NCBI GenBank assembly: GCA_015680685.1
Contig: MNCI01005291.1
Location: forward strand, 467,881 to 531,363
From: Gnetum montanum
Taxonomy: Eukaryota; Streptophyta; Gnetopsida; Gnetales; Gnetaceae
Length of the DNA stretch: 63,483 nt
Reading direction: 5' to 3'
Shown: one piece after another, positions 33,843 to 46,026 of the stretch
Numbering within the stretch: position 1 is the first letter of the stretch
Layout of the letters: each line of letters begins with the position of its first letter
Translations under genes and position numbers: made by a program
The notes under the pieces: model-generated
What the model was told of the DNA's origin: nothing
Database searches by the model: none
Seen by the model: only the letters and a program-made list of their open reading frames with translations

Positions 33843-36800
33843 TTCATTACCACTTGGTCCTTATCCTTTTCTTTAAGGCATAATAATCATGAGTTAAATT
33901 TGGTTTCATGTGAGAAGAATCATATTGGTTTCATCATAAAGACCTCTTATTTATAGAAATTGGAGAGATGGATGATGTGGTTTCACTGCTTTATACAATT
34001 ATTTACCTAATCATCTTGATAGCATAGGATAAAGACCCAACATATGGTATTGACTTCTACATCATGGTTGATAATATTATTAACAAAAACATAGTAGATA
34101 TCCATAAAACATGAAGGAAATGACTCAAGAAAGGAGAGAATTATAAAGAAAGGAAAAGATAACAAGAAATGAAAAATGTATTAAGAATTGAAACATTTTG
34201 AAGAAATAGGAAAATGATAAAAAATTGTAAAAGAAAAGTAAAAATGCACTTATTAGTTTTTAATTCAAGATGAAGAATCCCCCATGACTAAACTCAAGGA
34301 TGAACACTCAAAAAATGGACCATGCATTCCATTGGTTATATACTATAAGTTTTTCATTTATCATCATTAGTAATTTTAGTTTTCATTTATTAGCACATTT
34401 AACATTAATGATAATTAGGTTTTGATCATCTTGAGACATATATTTAGCTAGATTAAAAGGTATTTTCTTTTCAAAAGGTCCACATATGTTTCTTTTTTGA
34501 TTTTCCATTTTAGTTCTTGGGTCTTCTTATTTAAAAATTTCTTCTAGTGTATACTCAGAGTGTAAGATGTCCTTTTCTAAGTTTTCTATTAGGTTCATTT
34601 TCTTGAAACAAGAGCTGATAAGTAAATTGGATGTTTCCATGTATCTTTTGTATAGTTTGATATTCTTATTTTTGAGCCACTAGGTGTCTTTTGGCTTAGT
34701 GACTATTATGTAAACATGCTTTTGCACACATACATGTTCCTCAAATTTATCATGGGTTGGTATAGGAATCATGTTAGCACTTTGAACTTTTAGTCCACAC
34801 CTACAATCTTTATTATTATTAGTAATGCATGGAATTTTTTGTCTTTCTAGAGTACCATGTTTAGATTTTAAGTTTTGTATTGGAGTGGTGATGATTATTA
34901 GCTTTTGCGTGGGATTAGGAGGAATTTTTTTTGTAAGGAAGGAGGTTGCACTATATTATCCTTACAATGGTTCTAATATGCTAGTAGGTACTTTTATTCA
35001 TACATGTGAAAATTTTTCTAAAGAAAGGATGTTTTGAAGGCTTGTGCATAGGACTATTAGCACTATCACTCTTTTGTATGTTCACAACACAAGTTACATT
35101 TTTCTGTTAAGGTTGTGATGCCAATTATTCCTTCATTATTGATTGTGGCATATATTGAAAGGAAATATGAGACTATTGAGATATGATGGATGATGAGAGG
35201 CATGAGATGATGATCCCACAAGATATGTTATGAGTTGATGGTATTCAAGAGGATAGTAGTAGTAAGTTGAGGCATGGATAGTAGAACCATTTGGAGAAAT
35301 AAGTTGTTGAACATAGTATCAATAAGGGTTCAAATGGCAATAGGGATATTGTTGATTTGGTGACAACATCCCCCATGAATGTGGGTTTTGCCATTGTTAT
35401 TGGTAATAGTATTAAGGTTGAGTAAGAGTCCTACTTGGATTTTTTTGTTGGTTGTAGGACTATCTATAATTGCATTGTGGATAAGGAAATTTTCTAGACA
35501 TTTTCTTTTCCACAAACTTGGGATTCAAAGTGAAAGCCCTAGACTCTTGTAGATTTAACAAAATTGGGTAATAGGTCTTTGTATGTTCATATTGACAAAT
35601 GTCACATCCATCTTCCTCCTCTAAATTTAAGTCTATAACGTCTTTTATGGCAAATACTTTTCATTTATGTTGATAAGTATCCTTACCTTCTTCCTTATTC
35701 TATTTTCTTTTCCTATCTTGATCACTTGATCCTACTTGATTTATCTTATCCTCTATGATTTTCAAGTTTCTTGTAACTTTTTCATTTATCCGTTCTTACA
35801 TCTTATCTATCCTTGCTTCAATCTAAGTGATAGACCTTTATTTGGCAAGGTTTTGTGTGAAATCAAATCATCAAAAGCTATCTCTTTTTCTTGATCATAT
35901 ATATGAACCTTCTTCTTATGAAGAGTTGGGTCCTAGTTATATTCCTCTACAATCTTCCTTTTCCATAGCTCTCCTTCTTCTTTTATAACCTATTCAATTA
36001 ATTTTTTGTATATGATGGGCTCTCAGTTTCATTAATCTTCCTTAGGCATAGATCCCAAGGCTCTTCCTTCTTTTATAAAAAAGCCCATCTATGATATGAA
36101 GAAGCTATCATTTTTGAAAAAAAATCTATGGCATGGGCATATATGTAGTAGAGAATAGTATCTGCCTAAGAATACATTAAGGGATTCATGGTTCTCTTAC
36201 TCCCATCCTTGGATTTATTTTCCTAGATTGGACATGCTTGAATAGGTTTTTTATTTCTTATTGAAGATCTTAACCATTGTGGACCACTAGTGGATTCAAT
36301 TTAGTTCTAATGATCTGTACCAACTTTTAGATCTTTTTATTAGAATCCTAGGAAAGAGTTTAAGCTTTTCCCACTTACTTTCAATGTTTTGCAAGGTGTA
36401 AACATCATAGAATACTTGTAGACTCCCTCAAATTTAAAAATGTTATTCATATCAAGCCATTTGATGTGACTTTCCCTTTGATTCCTATAGAGTATTCTAC
36501 TACCTCCCTAATTTTTATTATGCTTCTAGTAGTTAACAAAGGTTTATTATCATTAGATATGTTGTGGTAATAATATCTATTTTATTTGTTTGATAGTGAT
36601 GATCTCATCTATACTTCCTTTGGTACCTTATATCTTATTATTGATCCTTGTTTCTCTATTCATCTTAATCCCTTAATGGAGATCCTTCTCTATACCTATG
36701 TTCATCTTTAACAAAAATAGATGTTGAAGATAACAAGGAAGATGATGAAATAGGATAATCACCATGGCTACTGTATCTTCCCTTATGGTCTCTTGGTTTA

Positions 36801-37164
36801 TCTCTTCTAGGTTTGTAAGAGATCCTAAGCCTTGAGGACCTCCTTGTTCTAGGACTTGTTCCATCCCCTCTAGGATTATTCATGATAGTTGAATGTAGTA
36901 AGGGTAGAAATAAGCATACAAGTCTCTTTCTTATAGTGGTTCACTCCAATTCTTTTCAATATAGATTCTATCATTACTTCTACCAGTGTTGTCATCATGT
37001 GATGAATTATTAGTCCTATGTATGGAAGATGCATTTTTAGTTATAAGGTGTGTGGGACTTAAAATATTAAATTTTTTAAAAGATAAATTGTTCATGATTT
37101 TATAGTGATTTTTTATAATATAACTAATCTAGATCACTAGCATCATCCCCAATAATAGTGTTAA
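33843..37164 (-). pseudogene. Element G proximal internal region with gag-like remnants
   Basis: A basic, Arg/Ser-rich N-terminus at 36883-36665 (MNNPRGDGTSPRTRRSSRLR) starts 280 bp from the LTR. Further on, a minus-strand frame near 35640-35080 has CDICQYEHTKTYYP and then a Gln/Tyr/Pro-rich stretch. This order (basic N-terminus, Cys-His knuckle-like motif, low-complexity tail) looks gag-like. It is broken by many stops. No polymerase motif seen. Family uncertain. Confidence 0.45.
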
Positions 37165-38104
37165 TGATGAGTGACAAGTGTTTCCTATGCCCAATCATAT
37201 GAATCAAAAACATTCACGTGCAATCTTGTCAAATTTCATGGATGGAACTAGTGTGGCATCTAGATTGTTAAGTGTTGATCTAGGTTGCAGTTTTTTCACT
37301 TAGACTAGTAGTAGCTTTATTATGTATGGTTTAGTCTAAAGTAAGGCATATGAATATTGATGTTATGTAGCTATGGCTAAGCTATATAAAAACATGAAAA
37401 TTAATTATTTAATTAATATACTAATAATAATAAGATAAATTTTAATCTAGCATAAGGACGATAAGTATTTGTTTCTAGCTTACTGTACACATCCTAAATT
37501 CATGTACCCATTTCTGGGATTACTAAGTGTTATGCTACTAGGTAAACTAAGTAATAATGCTACTAGAATTACCAAGCAGATACATCTTTATGCTCAAAAC
37601 TAGTCACACTCATTCTACCACTTGATTAATGTGCATAACAATGTAAATATTAACTAAGTACATAGAAAGTAAATTATAATGAAAGTAAATCTATTCTAAG
37701 TTAAAGTACTATAATGAATATGAATCAACTTAAATCTGATTACCTTTTATAAATGTGTTCAAGCCTAATTCCACTTGATTAAGATACCATACAATTGATT
37801 CAAATCCATGCTATGGGCACTCACTGACTATTTACTAAGATTATGGAAGAAAATTGCAAGAGTTTGGCTACACTACTAACCAAATTGTGCCAAATACAAG
37901 GTAGATGCTTGCATATTTATACAAAAGTATGAAATAATGTTGACATAGCTAAGTTATAGCAAATGCGATGTAACATCTATGATGTGGCAACTAAGTAAGA
38001 TGCATAGATGGGAATGTGTCCACAAAGATGTGACATAGCATTTGCAATATACAATTTGTGATATCATAGCTAACTAATGTACTTGAAAAAATGATGATTC
38101 ATCA
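37165..38104 (-). repeat. Element G 5' LTR (right copy)
   Basis: Has inverted termini TGATGA...TCATCA, flush with TSD CTAAT (38105-38109). A minus-strand TATA-like sequence (TATAAATATGC) lies near 37920. Confidence 0.8.
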
Positions 38105-38109
38105 CTAAT

Positions 38110-41100
38110 CCTAGATGCATAGGAGACAAAGTTAGGAAAACCAAGCTTGCAAGGGAGTATGCTAGTGCACATCCTTCAAAATCACACTTTGCTATTTTAA
38201 TTTTAGATGCAAGTTGGAACTAAAGGAAGCATGCTAGAAGGGTCATAGAACATTCAAATGTAGCCAAAATCATCCTAGAGAGCTTGAAATTATGCATACA
38301 ATATTAAAGTATGATCCTAGAAGGTAAGGGTGCATCTCGAAAGGTCAAGAACCTTTACTAAACATGCTAGACTATAAACAAAAGGCATAAGAAACACTTT
38401 CCAAATCTTGGACTTATACTTGACTTACAAAATATTACTAGATGACCCATCAATATTCAATGATTTTTTTGTAGATTATGTAAAAATGATCTTCTCTTGA
38501 TAAATTAATCTAGTGACCTATCTTAATAAGGAGATGATGAAAGCTCATGTATGCTCTAGCAATTTGATACCACTTAAATGAATAAGAATAAATGATAATA
38601 TATATTTTTGAGTACTAAATAATAAACCCCTTCTAATAGGATATAAATAAAATGTAACAATGTTGCTCCAATGTTTTCTAACATTCCAAGGAAATCTCTT
38701 AGATCCATTAGATCCAGGATAGAAAACCTAGGGACTATGTCTTCATGTAAGCAATGCGTCTACATCATCAACAAGATGGGAACACACTATATAATCGAAT
38801 CCTCATAAGTTATGTATATTTCTCTATAAGCATAGCTAAAACTCCAAACAAAAATAAGAATGCAAGAAAAAAAAAACACTATAGATATCATTGGGGAGGA
38901 ATGAAAATGTAGCTATATGAGGTACCTCACCCTTAGACCTCTCAGAATCTAGTATAAGGTTTGACATGAAGTTACATCTAAACCATCTAATCTAGGCTAT
39001 TATAGATATCTACAACTGTCATAGAGTCAAACATCATATAATTCTATCAATGAAGGGATGATGAGAGGGATAAAAAAGGAAAAATAGGATAACGACCTAT
39101 TGTTCCTTGGAACTACCAAGCTAGAGTGGTTTTTCTAATACTTAAGTATCACAAAAAAACATCTTATAGTATTTCATGGTCCCCAAATCATGAGAAGAAA
39201 TTGAGAAAAAAACTAATCTTGAGACCTCTTTAACAATTTTATCCTACATAAAAGAAGTGACATCCTTGAAGAAAAGCCTAAGATAAGCTTCTAGAGTACA
39301 CTTCTTGTATCAATTTAAAATCCATCAAATCTTGGAAGTTACCCATCTCGAATGATGCCAAGATCAAAGGAAGCTACTAACCTCAAAGGCCTCTTACATC
39401 CTTCCAACTATGACCTTATATGAAACATAAAGAATACTGGTGTAATAAAGAAACCATTCCTAATTTATGATGAGAGAGATATGACCAACCCAAAGGACCA
39501 ATGTCACTAAGGCATCCCTTAGATTCATTTCTTTATTGGGTCTAAGAGACTTGTCCTCCTACATCATCTTATACTTATGCAAGAGAACATGCACCTCTCT
39601 CACAAGTCCAACTTAGATTTTCCAAATGGCTACTTAGCATCCATGCATGATATGATTTTTTTGGAATCAATTTGAAGGCTGGCTAGAATTTATTTTTAGT
39701 CATAGCAATGGACTTGCCAGATCTTATCTCAAAGAGAGCATGCTCCATGGATGCTATGTCTTAATAAGAAAATCTAAGATTTGCTAAAACCCTAGGTTCC
39801 ACATCTAGCATTGAGACTAAGGAGTCTTGTCAGTTTAGCTAATAAAGCATTGGATAATCAAGTTCATACTAAATCCACTATTTTGAGCTCAAAACTCTAT
39901 GCAAGTGAGAATGAAGCAATGCAAGGTCCTCCTTCAAAATAATATCCATATGTAGATCAATTATTTTGATTTCATAGTCATAGGGTTGACTAACTAAACC
40001 AATCATACTATCACTATGGAATAATACACTTGTATCATTATCAATGGAAAATTTCAAACTTTCTTAAAAAACTTCTCTAGGATGCAACCATGACATATCA
40101 TATGGTCATTACCATATGGCAATATCAAGTATGCTTAACATAGGATTTAACTACTTAAATGTTGAAACAAATCAAGGACATTTAGAGGATTGGCCTTGGG
40201 ATGAACTTTATTTCAAATCATCAACCATAATAATGGCATTGAATAAGAGGGAGAACCATCTAAGGTTTGTTGATAGAATTTGATCACCTACCATAGAAAA
40301 CAAGATAAGCATCATTCTTTGGTAAGTAATTTACATTAAAGGAAAGCACCTAGCAAGCTTCCATAGGATAAATTTCTACCATAAAATTCAGAGGACATCA
40401 TCCCTAAGATTTATAGTACTTTCCATGCTAGGAACAATTGAATAATAAAAATGACTATCAAAAGATTTTATTACCATCAAAATGAAAGAAGGATTTAAGA
40501 GATTCTTATTATGAGGATTTCCTCAAAAGTAAGTCCACACCATCTAATCTACATTACATTCATCATACATGCAAAGGAAAGCCACCAAGCCAACATTATC
40601 ATAATATGTAACTACTCTAAACTATGGGAAGACATGGATTATAGGATCTCATGCATCATGCTATCTAGCTGTAAGGATCAAAAGGAATGTGCTAATGTAT
40701 CCTGCTTCATAGATACCATGAGAAAATTTTATATAGGACTATGGTCAAGTCCTACTTGTATGATGTTGTAAGATATTGCATGGACACCTAATCATCTGAA
40801 ATAGGCAATGCCTCAAATCTATTTAGTCTATTTCATAGAACAAGGCATAAGTTACCAGCATAATTTGTCAGCAAACAACCACTGGGAGGAATAGGCCCTT
40901 AATAAATTTTAATAGAACATTGAATGAAGGATAACTAGGACTAATCTACTAGTCAATAACTTTTTTCATAATTCCTTGTAAGGCTTGAGATAGGGAAGGA
41001 GCATTGGATAAGCCTAAAGGACCATCTAGAGGAGTCCATTTGGAGTAATAAAACAGAGAGAGATTTTAATGAATTACACATTACTTAAACATTGCAAGTA

Positions 41101-41873
41101 CTTTAGGCCTACTTCACTATTACTTCTATAAAAAATTTGACATTGAAAATCTGTTAATGTATCTTATTTCTATTATGAGCTTTAAGAGTTTTGACACTTG
41201 GGTTCAAATTTTGGACTAAGAATAATCATTTAGAAGAATTTAGAATACTAAGAGGAAGCATATGTACAAGCTAGATTAAATAAAATATGTAAAAAATTAA
41301 GGGATTTATGTATGAGAAGAGTAGGCCATGCCATTAAGCTAGAAAGATTACTACCAATAAGATTCATTGGTAACAATATCTGAGCATACCAAATGAAAAA
41401 AACTACTCTAAGAAATTCCACACCTCTAATAGAGAAGGATTCATACATTTAAATCCAAATTGAGGCATGAGTCCCAAGTCATGAGGATCCTTGCTTAGGA
41501 AAGAACTCTCTTTTCACTTGGAGAACATCATAAGTGACTACTAAGAGAGGTGAACATTCATGGAAACTTAAGAAAAATTTATGTAGAGCTGGACCATAGT
41601 TCCATTATTTGTAACATTTTCCTAAGATTACATTCATCTAAAGTAGAAGGAGTTGAGGTATCAAATTCTAAGACTTACATTTGCACCAAGGCTAGCAAGA
41701 AACCAACATTCAAGAACTTGTTTCCAATTGTGTCTTAGTACTCTATTAATTAAAATAAAAAATGTAAAGTACACATCTATTATTATTGCTATTTTGGCAT
41801 AAGAACAAATTAAGCTCTACTATGATTAATCACTACTCAAATCTAGAATAGATAAATGATAAGATAGGGAACC
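38110..41873. other. AT-rich DNA without recognisable gene
   Basis: 3.8 kb between element G and element E. Frames such as 40511-40771 (+) and 41248-41448 (-) show no motif I recognise. No paired LTRs were found for this stretch within the window. Probably degenerate transposon or ancient intergenic DNA. Confidence 0.4.
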
Positions 41874-42059
41874 TCTTGGCACATTTGGCCATTCCATGGA
41901 ACAGTTGGAATATTTTATTGGAACAATCTATGGTTGTAAATTTAGTAGCAAATTTATAGTTTTAATGTTGTAAGTTGGTGGGAAGACAAGGCCATGTGGT
42001 CCGTTGCGGTCACTGCAACGCTCACTGGAATCATCATCTTGGACTGTCCCTAGTACCGC

Positions 42060-42670
42060 CTCTGCTTGCAGAGGAACAAAACGAAAGGCAAGGATTATTT
42101 GAATGATGGGGATTTGCTAGGGTAGAAGGTCCTACCACCAAAGTAGGGATTATAGTGATGAAACTCCATGATACGGTTACCAAAACTAGAATTCCTGGAT
42201 CTTGGAAAAATTATAGTTCAAAGCAAAAGGGAGGGTCCAAACCAAGAGATTTCTATGCTGAAAGCAGTGTCAAATTGTACAATAATCATCTCATAGGGGT
42301 TACGCTTCCCAAGTTTGGGGAAGCTGGGGCAGACTTTCCAATACCTTCTACTATCCTGAAATTTTATTAACGGTACTTCACCGGTCACCATTGGGAATTC
42401 GTCATCACTGATAAGCCTAAGTTTGTCAGACTAATGAGACACAGATTTAAGATGGAGATGGATTATTAACATAACAATTTCAGGACCTGCATGGAAAAAC
42501 AAGTATTTTTCGGCCATCGCTGCATTTTGTCTATTTTGGCCCACTTGTGCTTGGCCGTAACAAGGAAGCCGTACTGGAAGATGCGGCACATTTTCGTGGC
42601 CAATAAGGGCCAACTTTTTGAGCAAAAGAATTCCTCCTCTGGTTGGCATGAGATCTTTGTAGAAATTTGA
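42060..42670 (+). pseudogene. Conserved open fragments upstream of lectin copy 1
   Basis: Several protein-like pieces in shifting frames: MKLHDTVTKTRIPGSW with a Lys/Ser-rich continuation (42155-42370), WEFVITDKPKFVRLM (about 42389-42435) and YWKMRHIFVANK followed by SSSGWHEIFVE (about 42565-42668). The same pieces occur in the 3' LTR copy (46207-46810). They may be earlier exons or domains of the captured gene, now broken by stops and frameshifts. Family not recognised. Confidence 0.4.
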
Positions 42671-42680
42671 TAATGGATAC

Positions 42681-43355
42681 ATGGGTGCTTTGATGAATCA
42701 AAGGCTAACATACGTCAATCTCGGTGGCACTTTCTTGGACGCCATCGGCATTTACACTCAGTTTTCTCTGAAATTCACGTTTGGTCGAGATGGCTGCACA
42801 GCATCTAAACTCTTAAACGCCTATGTTTCTTCAGTTGAAGACATTGCCGATGCTTTGAAGGTTTTTGATGGCCATAACTGGAAGCCGATGCCATCACTGA
42901 CATGGGGAGGCCAGGGACGAAATCCTTGGGACGACGAAGTTCGCTGTGGTATTCGCCAGATCACCCTGCGATGGGCAGATGCTGTGGACTCCATCACACT
43001 TGAATATGATCAAAATGAAAACTTCTTTTGGGGAATCAGGCACGGTGGCCTCGGTGGCGGAAAATGCCACATGATTCGTTTAAACTATCCGGACGAGTAT
43101 CTGACGTGTGTGAGCGGCTACTACAGCACATTGGGGTAATGGAAGCCTGTGGCAATTAGAAGCTTGACATTTCAAAGAAACTTGTGCAAGTATGGACCTT
43201 ATGGGATTGACCAAGGAACATTCTTTTCTTCTCCTGTGAAAGGCTACAAAATTCTGGGATTCCGTGGAAAAGCTGGTTGGTATTTGGATGCCATTGGAGT
43301 CCACATGTTGGCTGAGGCCCAACCGACCCTGATGAGGATGATAGCCCAGACGTGA
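42681..43355 (+). pseudogene. Jacalin-like lectin, copy 1 (one premature stop)
   Basis: One frame of 224 codons, broken only by TAA at 43137-43139, where copy 2 has CAA. Residues 1-74 form an N-terminal part containing GGTFLDAIGIYTQ, which resembles the last strand of a preceding jacalin domain. Residues from about 75 to the end form a full jacalin-like domain. It has WGGQGRNPWDD, GIRQITLRW, AVDSITLEY, HGGLGGG, NYPDEYLTCVSGYY, then after the stop VAIRSLTF, YGPYG and GWYLDAIGVHM. The GG loop and GWYLD are the sugar-binding positions of mannose-type jacalin-related lectins. These proteins bind mannose or galactose glycans and often act in plant defence or stress. No signal peptide is evident, in keeping with cytosolic mannose-type members. 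It lies inside an LTR. Confidence 0.85.
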
Positions 43356-43609
43356 ACATTGCATGGGTAAGAGGTTGCGTTGAAGCCCCTATGTTCCTAC
43401 AAAATGAGTGCATTATTGTACGTAAGACATTGCTGAGCATTGACGAATATTTCATCCAAGAATTTTTTGTCATAAAAAAAGAGTTTACATTGAAAAGATG
43501 ATTATGTAGCATCATTTGTAAAGAAGAAATTTGGCTATTATCCCTTTTATTCCTATGGAAGTTGTAACTTCCTATGATAGTTACATGTAACTAATTTTAA
43601 TTTTGATTA

Positions 43610-43970
43610 CCATGAAGACACTTGGCAATTAAAAAGGCCACTTGTCAACTACAACCTCTTTATCTCCACAAAGGCCACTTGTCAATTAAATGGAACACGT
43701 GTCAACTGCAACTTGTTTCTCTCCATGGTGGACACTTGGTGACTAAGTGAAGACACTTGGAAACTGAATGAAGACACTTGGCAACTCAATGAAGACACTT
43801 GGCAATTACATGGGACACATGTCAGATGCAGCATTTTTATCTCTTTGGTGGTTGAAACCACCCAAAATTGTTGTAACTTACCTAACTTGTTGGGCAAGTA
43901 ACCTCCTAACTTGTTGGGCAAGTAATCTTCTAATTGGTTGGCCAAGTTACTTGGGAGAGAAGTTAGGTAA
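43610..43970 (+). repeat. Short tandem repeats (ACACTTGGCAACT and TTGTTGGGCAAGTAA)
   Basis: About eight copies of GACACTTGGCAACTNAATGAA-type units between 43615 and 43840, two of them reading ACACGTGTCAACTG and ACACATGTCAGATG. Two to three copies of a 25-bp unit with AACTTGTTGGGCAAGT follow at 43875-43960. They lie between the lectin and the TATA box of the LTR, so may be enhancer-like. Confidence 0.7.
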
Positions 43971-44012
43971 GATATTTTTTAATATGTAACTTCCCTACCT
44001 ACCTTGGAACCC

Positions 44013-44020
44013 TATAAAAA
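44013..44020 (+). promoter_or_regulatory. Element E LTR TATA box
   Basis: TATAAAAA in CCCTATAAAAAGGCTTC, about 600 bp before the LTR end. G-box ACACGTGT lies 310 bp upstream (43695-43702). It would drive the element RNA, not the lectin, which is upstream of it. Confidence 0.6.
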
Positions 44021-44615
44021 GGCTTCAGGGGGTCGGATATCATGAAAAAGGATCACACTTGAAGTCTTGGAAGATTTGTAAAGAAGATTTCTTGGAAGAT
44101 GGCTTGCTAGAATAAAGATTTCAGCCTCTTTGTCATGGTCCTGTGAGTTATGCATTTCATTTTTTGTTTTGTTTAAATTGTTTAGCTAGTGGTTTAGATA
44201 GTATCATCCTTGGCAAGTAATTTTGGGATTTTTAGATTGCTCTTATTGTTCTTGTTGCCCGATAGAAATTTCTATTAAAATTTTGCCATAGAAGCGCTTG
44301 TGTTTAAAAGCCTTAAGAGCATTTTAGTAGTAAATTTCGTTATTGTGCAACGTGTGGGAACTGCTATTGGGATTGTTGTAAGAGAGCCTCTGTTTGTAGT
44401 CACGCCGTTGAACAATTCAGTAGTCGAGAGGGTTCAGAAAATCTTTGGTATTTTGATGGGACCAGAATAGCTTCTTTTTATCTTTAAAGTGAATTCTCGT
44501 GGTATTTCAATCAGAAATTGTCAAGTCTTTTAAAGGTTCTGTTTGAATGCAATCGTTGACATCTATTATCTAGTCAAAATGGAGTCTCGTACGTGGTAGT
44601 TTACGCAGCAATTTT

Positions 44616-44634
44616 TGGTAGCATAATAGGATTG
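44616..44634 (+). promoter_or_regulatory. Element E putative primer-binding site
   Basis: TGGTAGCATAATAGGATTG, five bases after GCAGCA. Spacing is the same as in elements A-C. It has some resemblance to an initiator-Met site but with several differences. Confidence 0.45.
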
Positions 44635-45019
44635 TCTTGAAGATATTGCTTGTTTGAGCCTTGGAAGTTTGAACAATTCGTAGATATTGAATTTGGGATA
44701 GCTTTATTGCGAAGTGTTTACTCGTGTCATTTTACCTTGTTTAAATATTTGAGGTCTACACAAATCTGCTTTCTTTTCTTTTCTGCTTATTTCCATCGAA
44801 TCTTGCTCTATTTCTAGTTTTCTTATGGAACTATCTCTTTCTCTAGGGAAAATTAGGAGTAGATTGCGGAGTTGTGCTCAAATGTTTTTGCAAAATTTTA
44901 TTTGTTACAAGTAGGTATTATAAGGACTGCATAGACTAGGCAGTTGGAAAAAATAGGAAATTTTCAACAACTCACAGTACTTGGCAAAGTTGGCTGAATC
45001 TCTTTAAAGTAAGTCATTT

Positions 45020-45153
45020 NNNNNNNNNNNNNNNNNNNNNNNNNNNNNNNNNNNNNNNNNNNNNNNNNNNNNNNNNNNNNNNNNNNNNNNNNNNNNNNNN
45101 NNNNNNNNNNNNNNNNNNNNNNNNNNNNNNNNNNNNNNNNNNNNNNNNNNNNN
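45020..45153. other. Assembly gap (134 N)
   Basis: Run of N that removes the first part of the element E gag frame. Confidence 0.95.
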
Positions 45154-45176
45154 ATCAACAACAACTATACTGTGGG

Positions 45177-45824
45177 TTGATACAAGCTAAGCAAGGAACT
45201 AAAGAGTCTATTAGAGATTTCAATATTAAGTTTCAAGGAATTTGTGGACTCTTTCAAAGGCAATATAGGCCATCAGAAGAAATGCTTAAGGAAACATACC
45301 TTAAGGCTGTCAACCCCAACATTTCAATTTGGTTAAGGAGAACTCCAAACTTAACTACACTAAACGACTATTTTAGTGAAGCTATACAGTTAGAAAAATA
45401 GTTGAATCCTGAAGAGAATATTGCAATTCAAAAAAGAGAAGAAAGAGTTATGATTCCTATGCAAGATTTAACTCAATTTAAAGCTTTACAAGGTCCATCT
45501 CATGTTAAGAAAGAGCAAGAACATGAAAAAGTAGGATCTGAAAAAGGACAATTAATGAAAGATATATCTAACAAAATAGTGAAGCTTGAAAAAGCTTTGG
45601 CAAGAGTAAATATCAAGGAAGAAAAGAAAAGTAGAAAGCATAAACATCAAGAGACTAAGTTAGTGAAAGAAGATGATAGAATTGCTGAAGAAAAATCTCA
45701 AAAGGATCAAGTTGAAAGCTCCAACAAGCCAAAAAATAATAGAAAGATTGCTTACGAGAGGGTTAGAGATATGAGGATTCCTACCAGCGGAATCCTCCCC
45801 ATTCTCTTCCCATCTCAAGAATAG
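45177..45824 (+). pseudogene. Element E gag-like protein
   Basis: One frame with a single TAG (45399-45401, probably CAG to TAG). The N-terminal part (FNIKFQGICGLFQRQYRP, then LKAVNPNISIWLRR) looks like the end of a Ty3-type gag core. The rest is a strongly charged Lys/Glu-rich coiled-coil-like region (45480-45740). The frame starts in the assembly gap. About 200 bp later is the polypurine tract. No protease or polymerase follows. Confidence 0.6.
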
Positions 45825-46013
45825 TCCATGAAAAAAGAACTTAATAATGTACAGTTTGTTTGTTTTGTTAGGAATGAGGTTTTTATACCATCAAACCTTA
45901 TGTTTGATGGAAATTTTCCTCCAAAAAGATTTCTATTCGGCTGTAAAAATTCAATAGAAGTTTCAGTATGTTTCAGTTTTAGAATGAGGCTACATAAGTT
46001 TCTTTAACCTTTT

Positions 46014-46026
46014 AAGGGGGCAGAAA
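46014..46026 (+). promoter_or_regulatory. Element E polypurine tract
   Basis: AAGGGGGCAGAAA immediately before TGTTGGCACATTTGG, the start of the 3' LTR. Confidence 0.7.

Larger units (their letters stand above)
25158..38104 (-). mobile_element. Element G: LTR retrotransposon containing element F
   Basis: Two direct LTR copies (25158-26141 and 37165-38104) with TSD CTAAT on both sides. Minus orientation is shown by TATA boxes in the LTRs on that strand (reading TATAAATA at about 37920), by a polypurine tract GGGGGTA beside the left LTR (26150-26142) and by gag-like frames next to the right LTR. Element F (27996-33837) is nested in the internal region. Without F the internal part is about 5.2 kb. 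I find no reverse transcriptase motif, but decay could hide it. Confidence 0.8.
41874..44610 (+). repeat. Element E 5' LTR (2.7 kb)
   Basis: Starts TCTTGGCACATTTGG (TG changed to TC relative to the 3' copy). Holds lectin copy 1, then short tandem repeats, a TATA box and the R/U5 part. Ends GCAGCA. Confidence 0.7.

Noticed and set aside
38110-41873. Search for a host gene or paired LTRs
   Set aside because: No splice-consistent conserved protein or direct repeat pair could be supported by eye.
43682-43945. Repetitive minus-strand frame with NKLG and CQVSS repeats
   Set aside because: Translation of the short tandem repeats in the element E LTR, not a protein gene.
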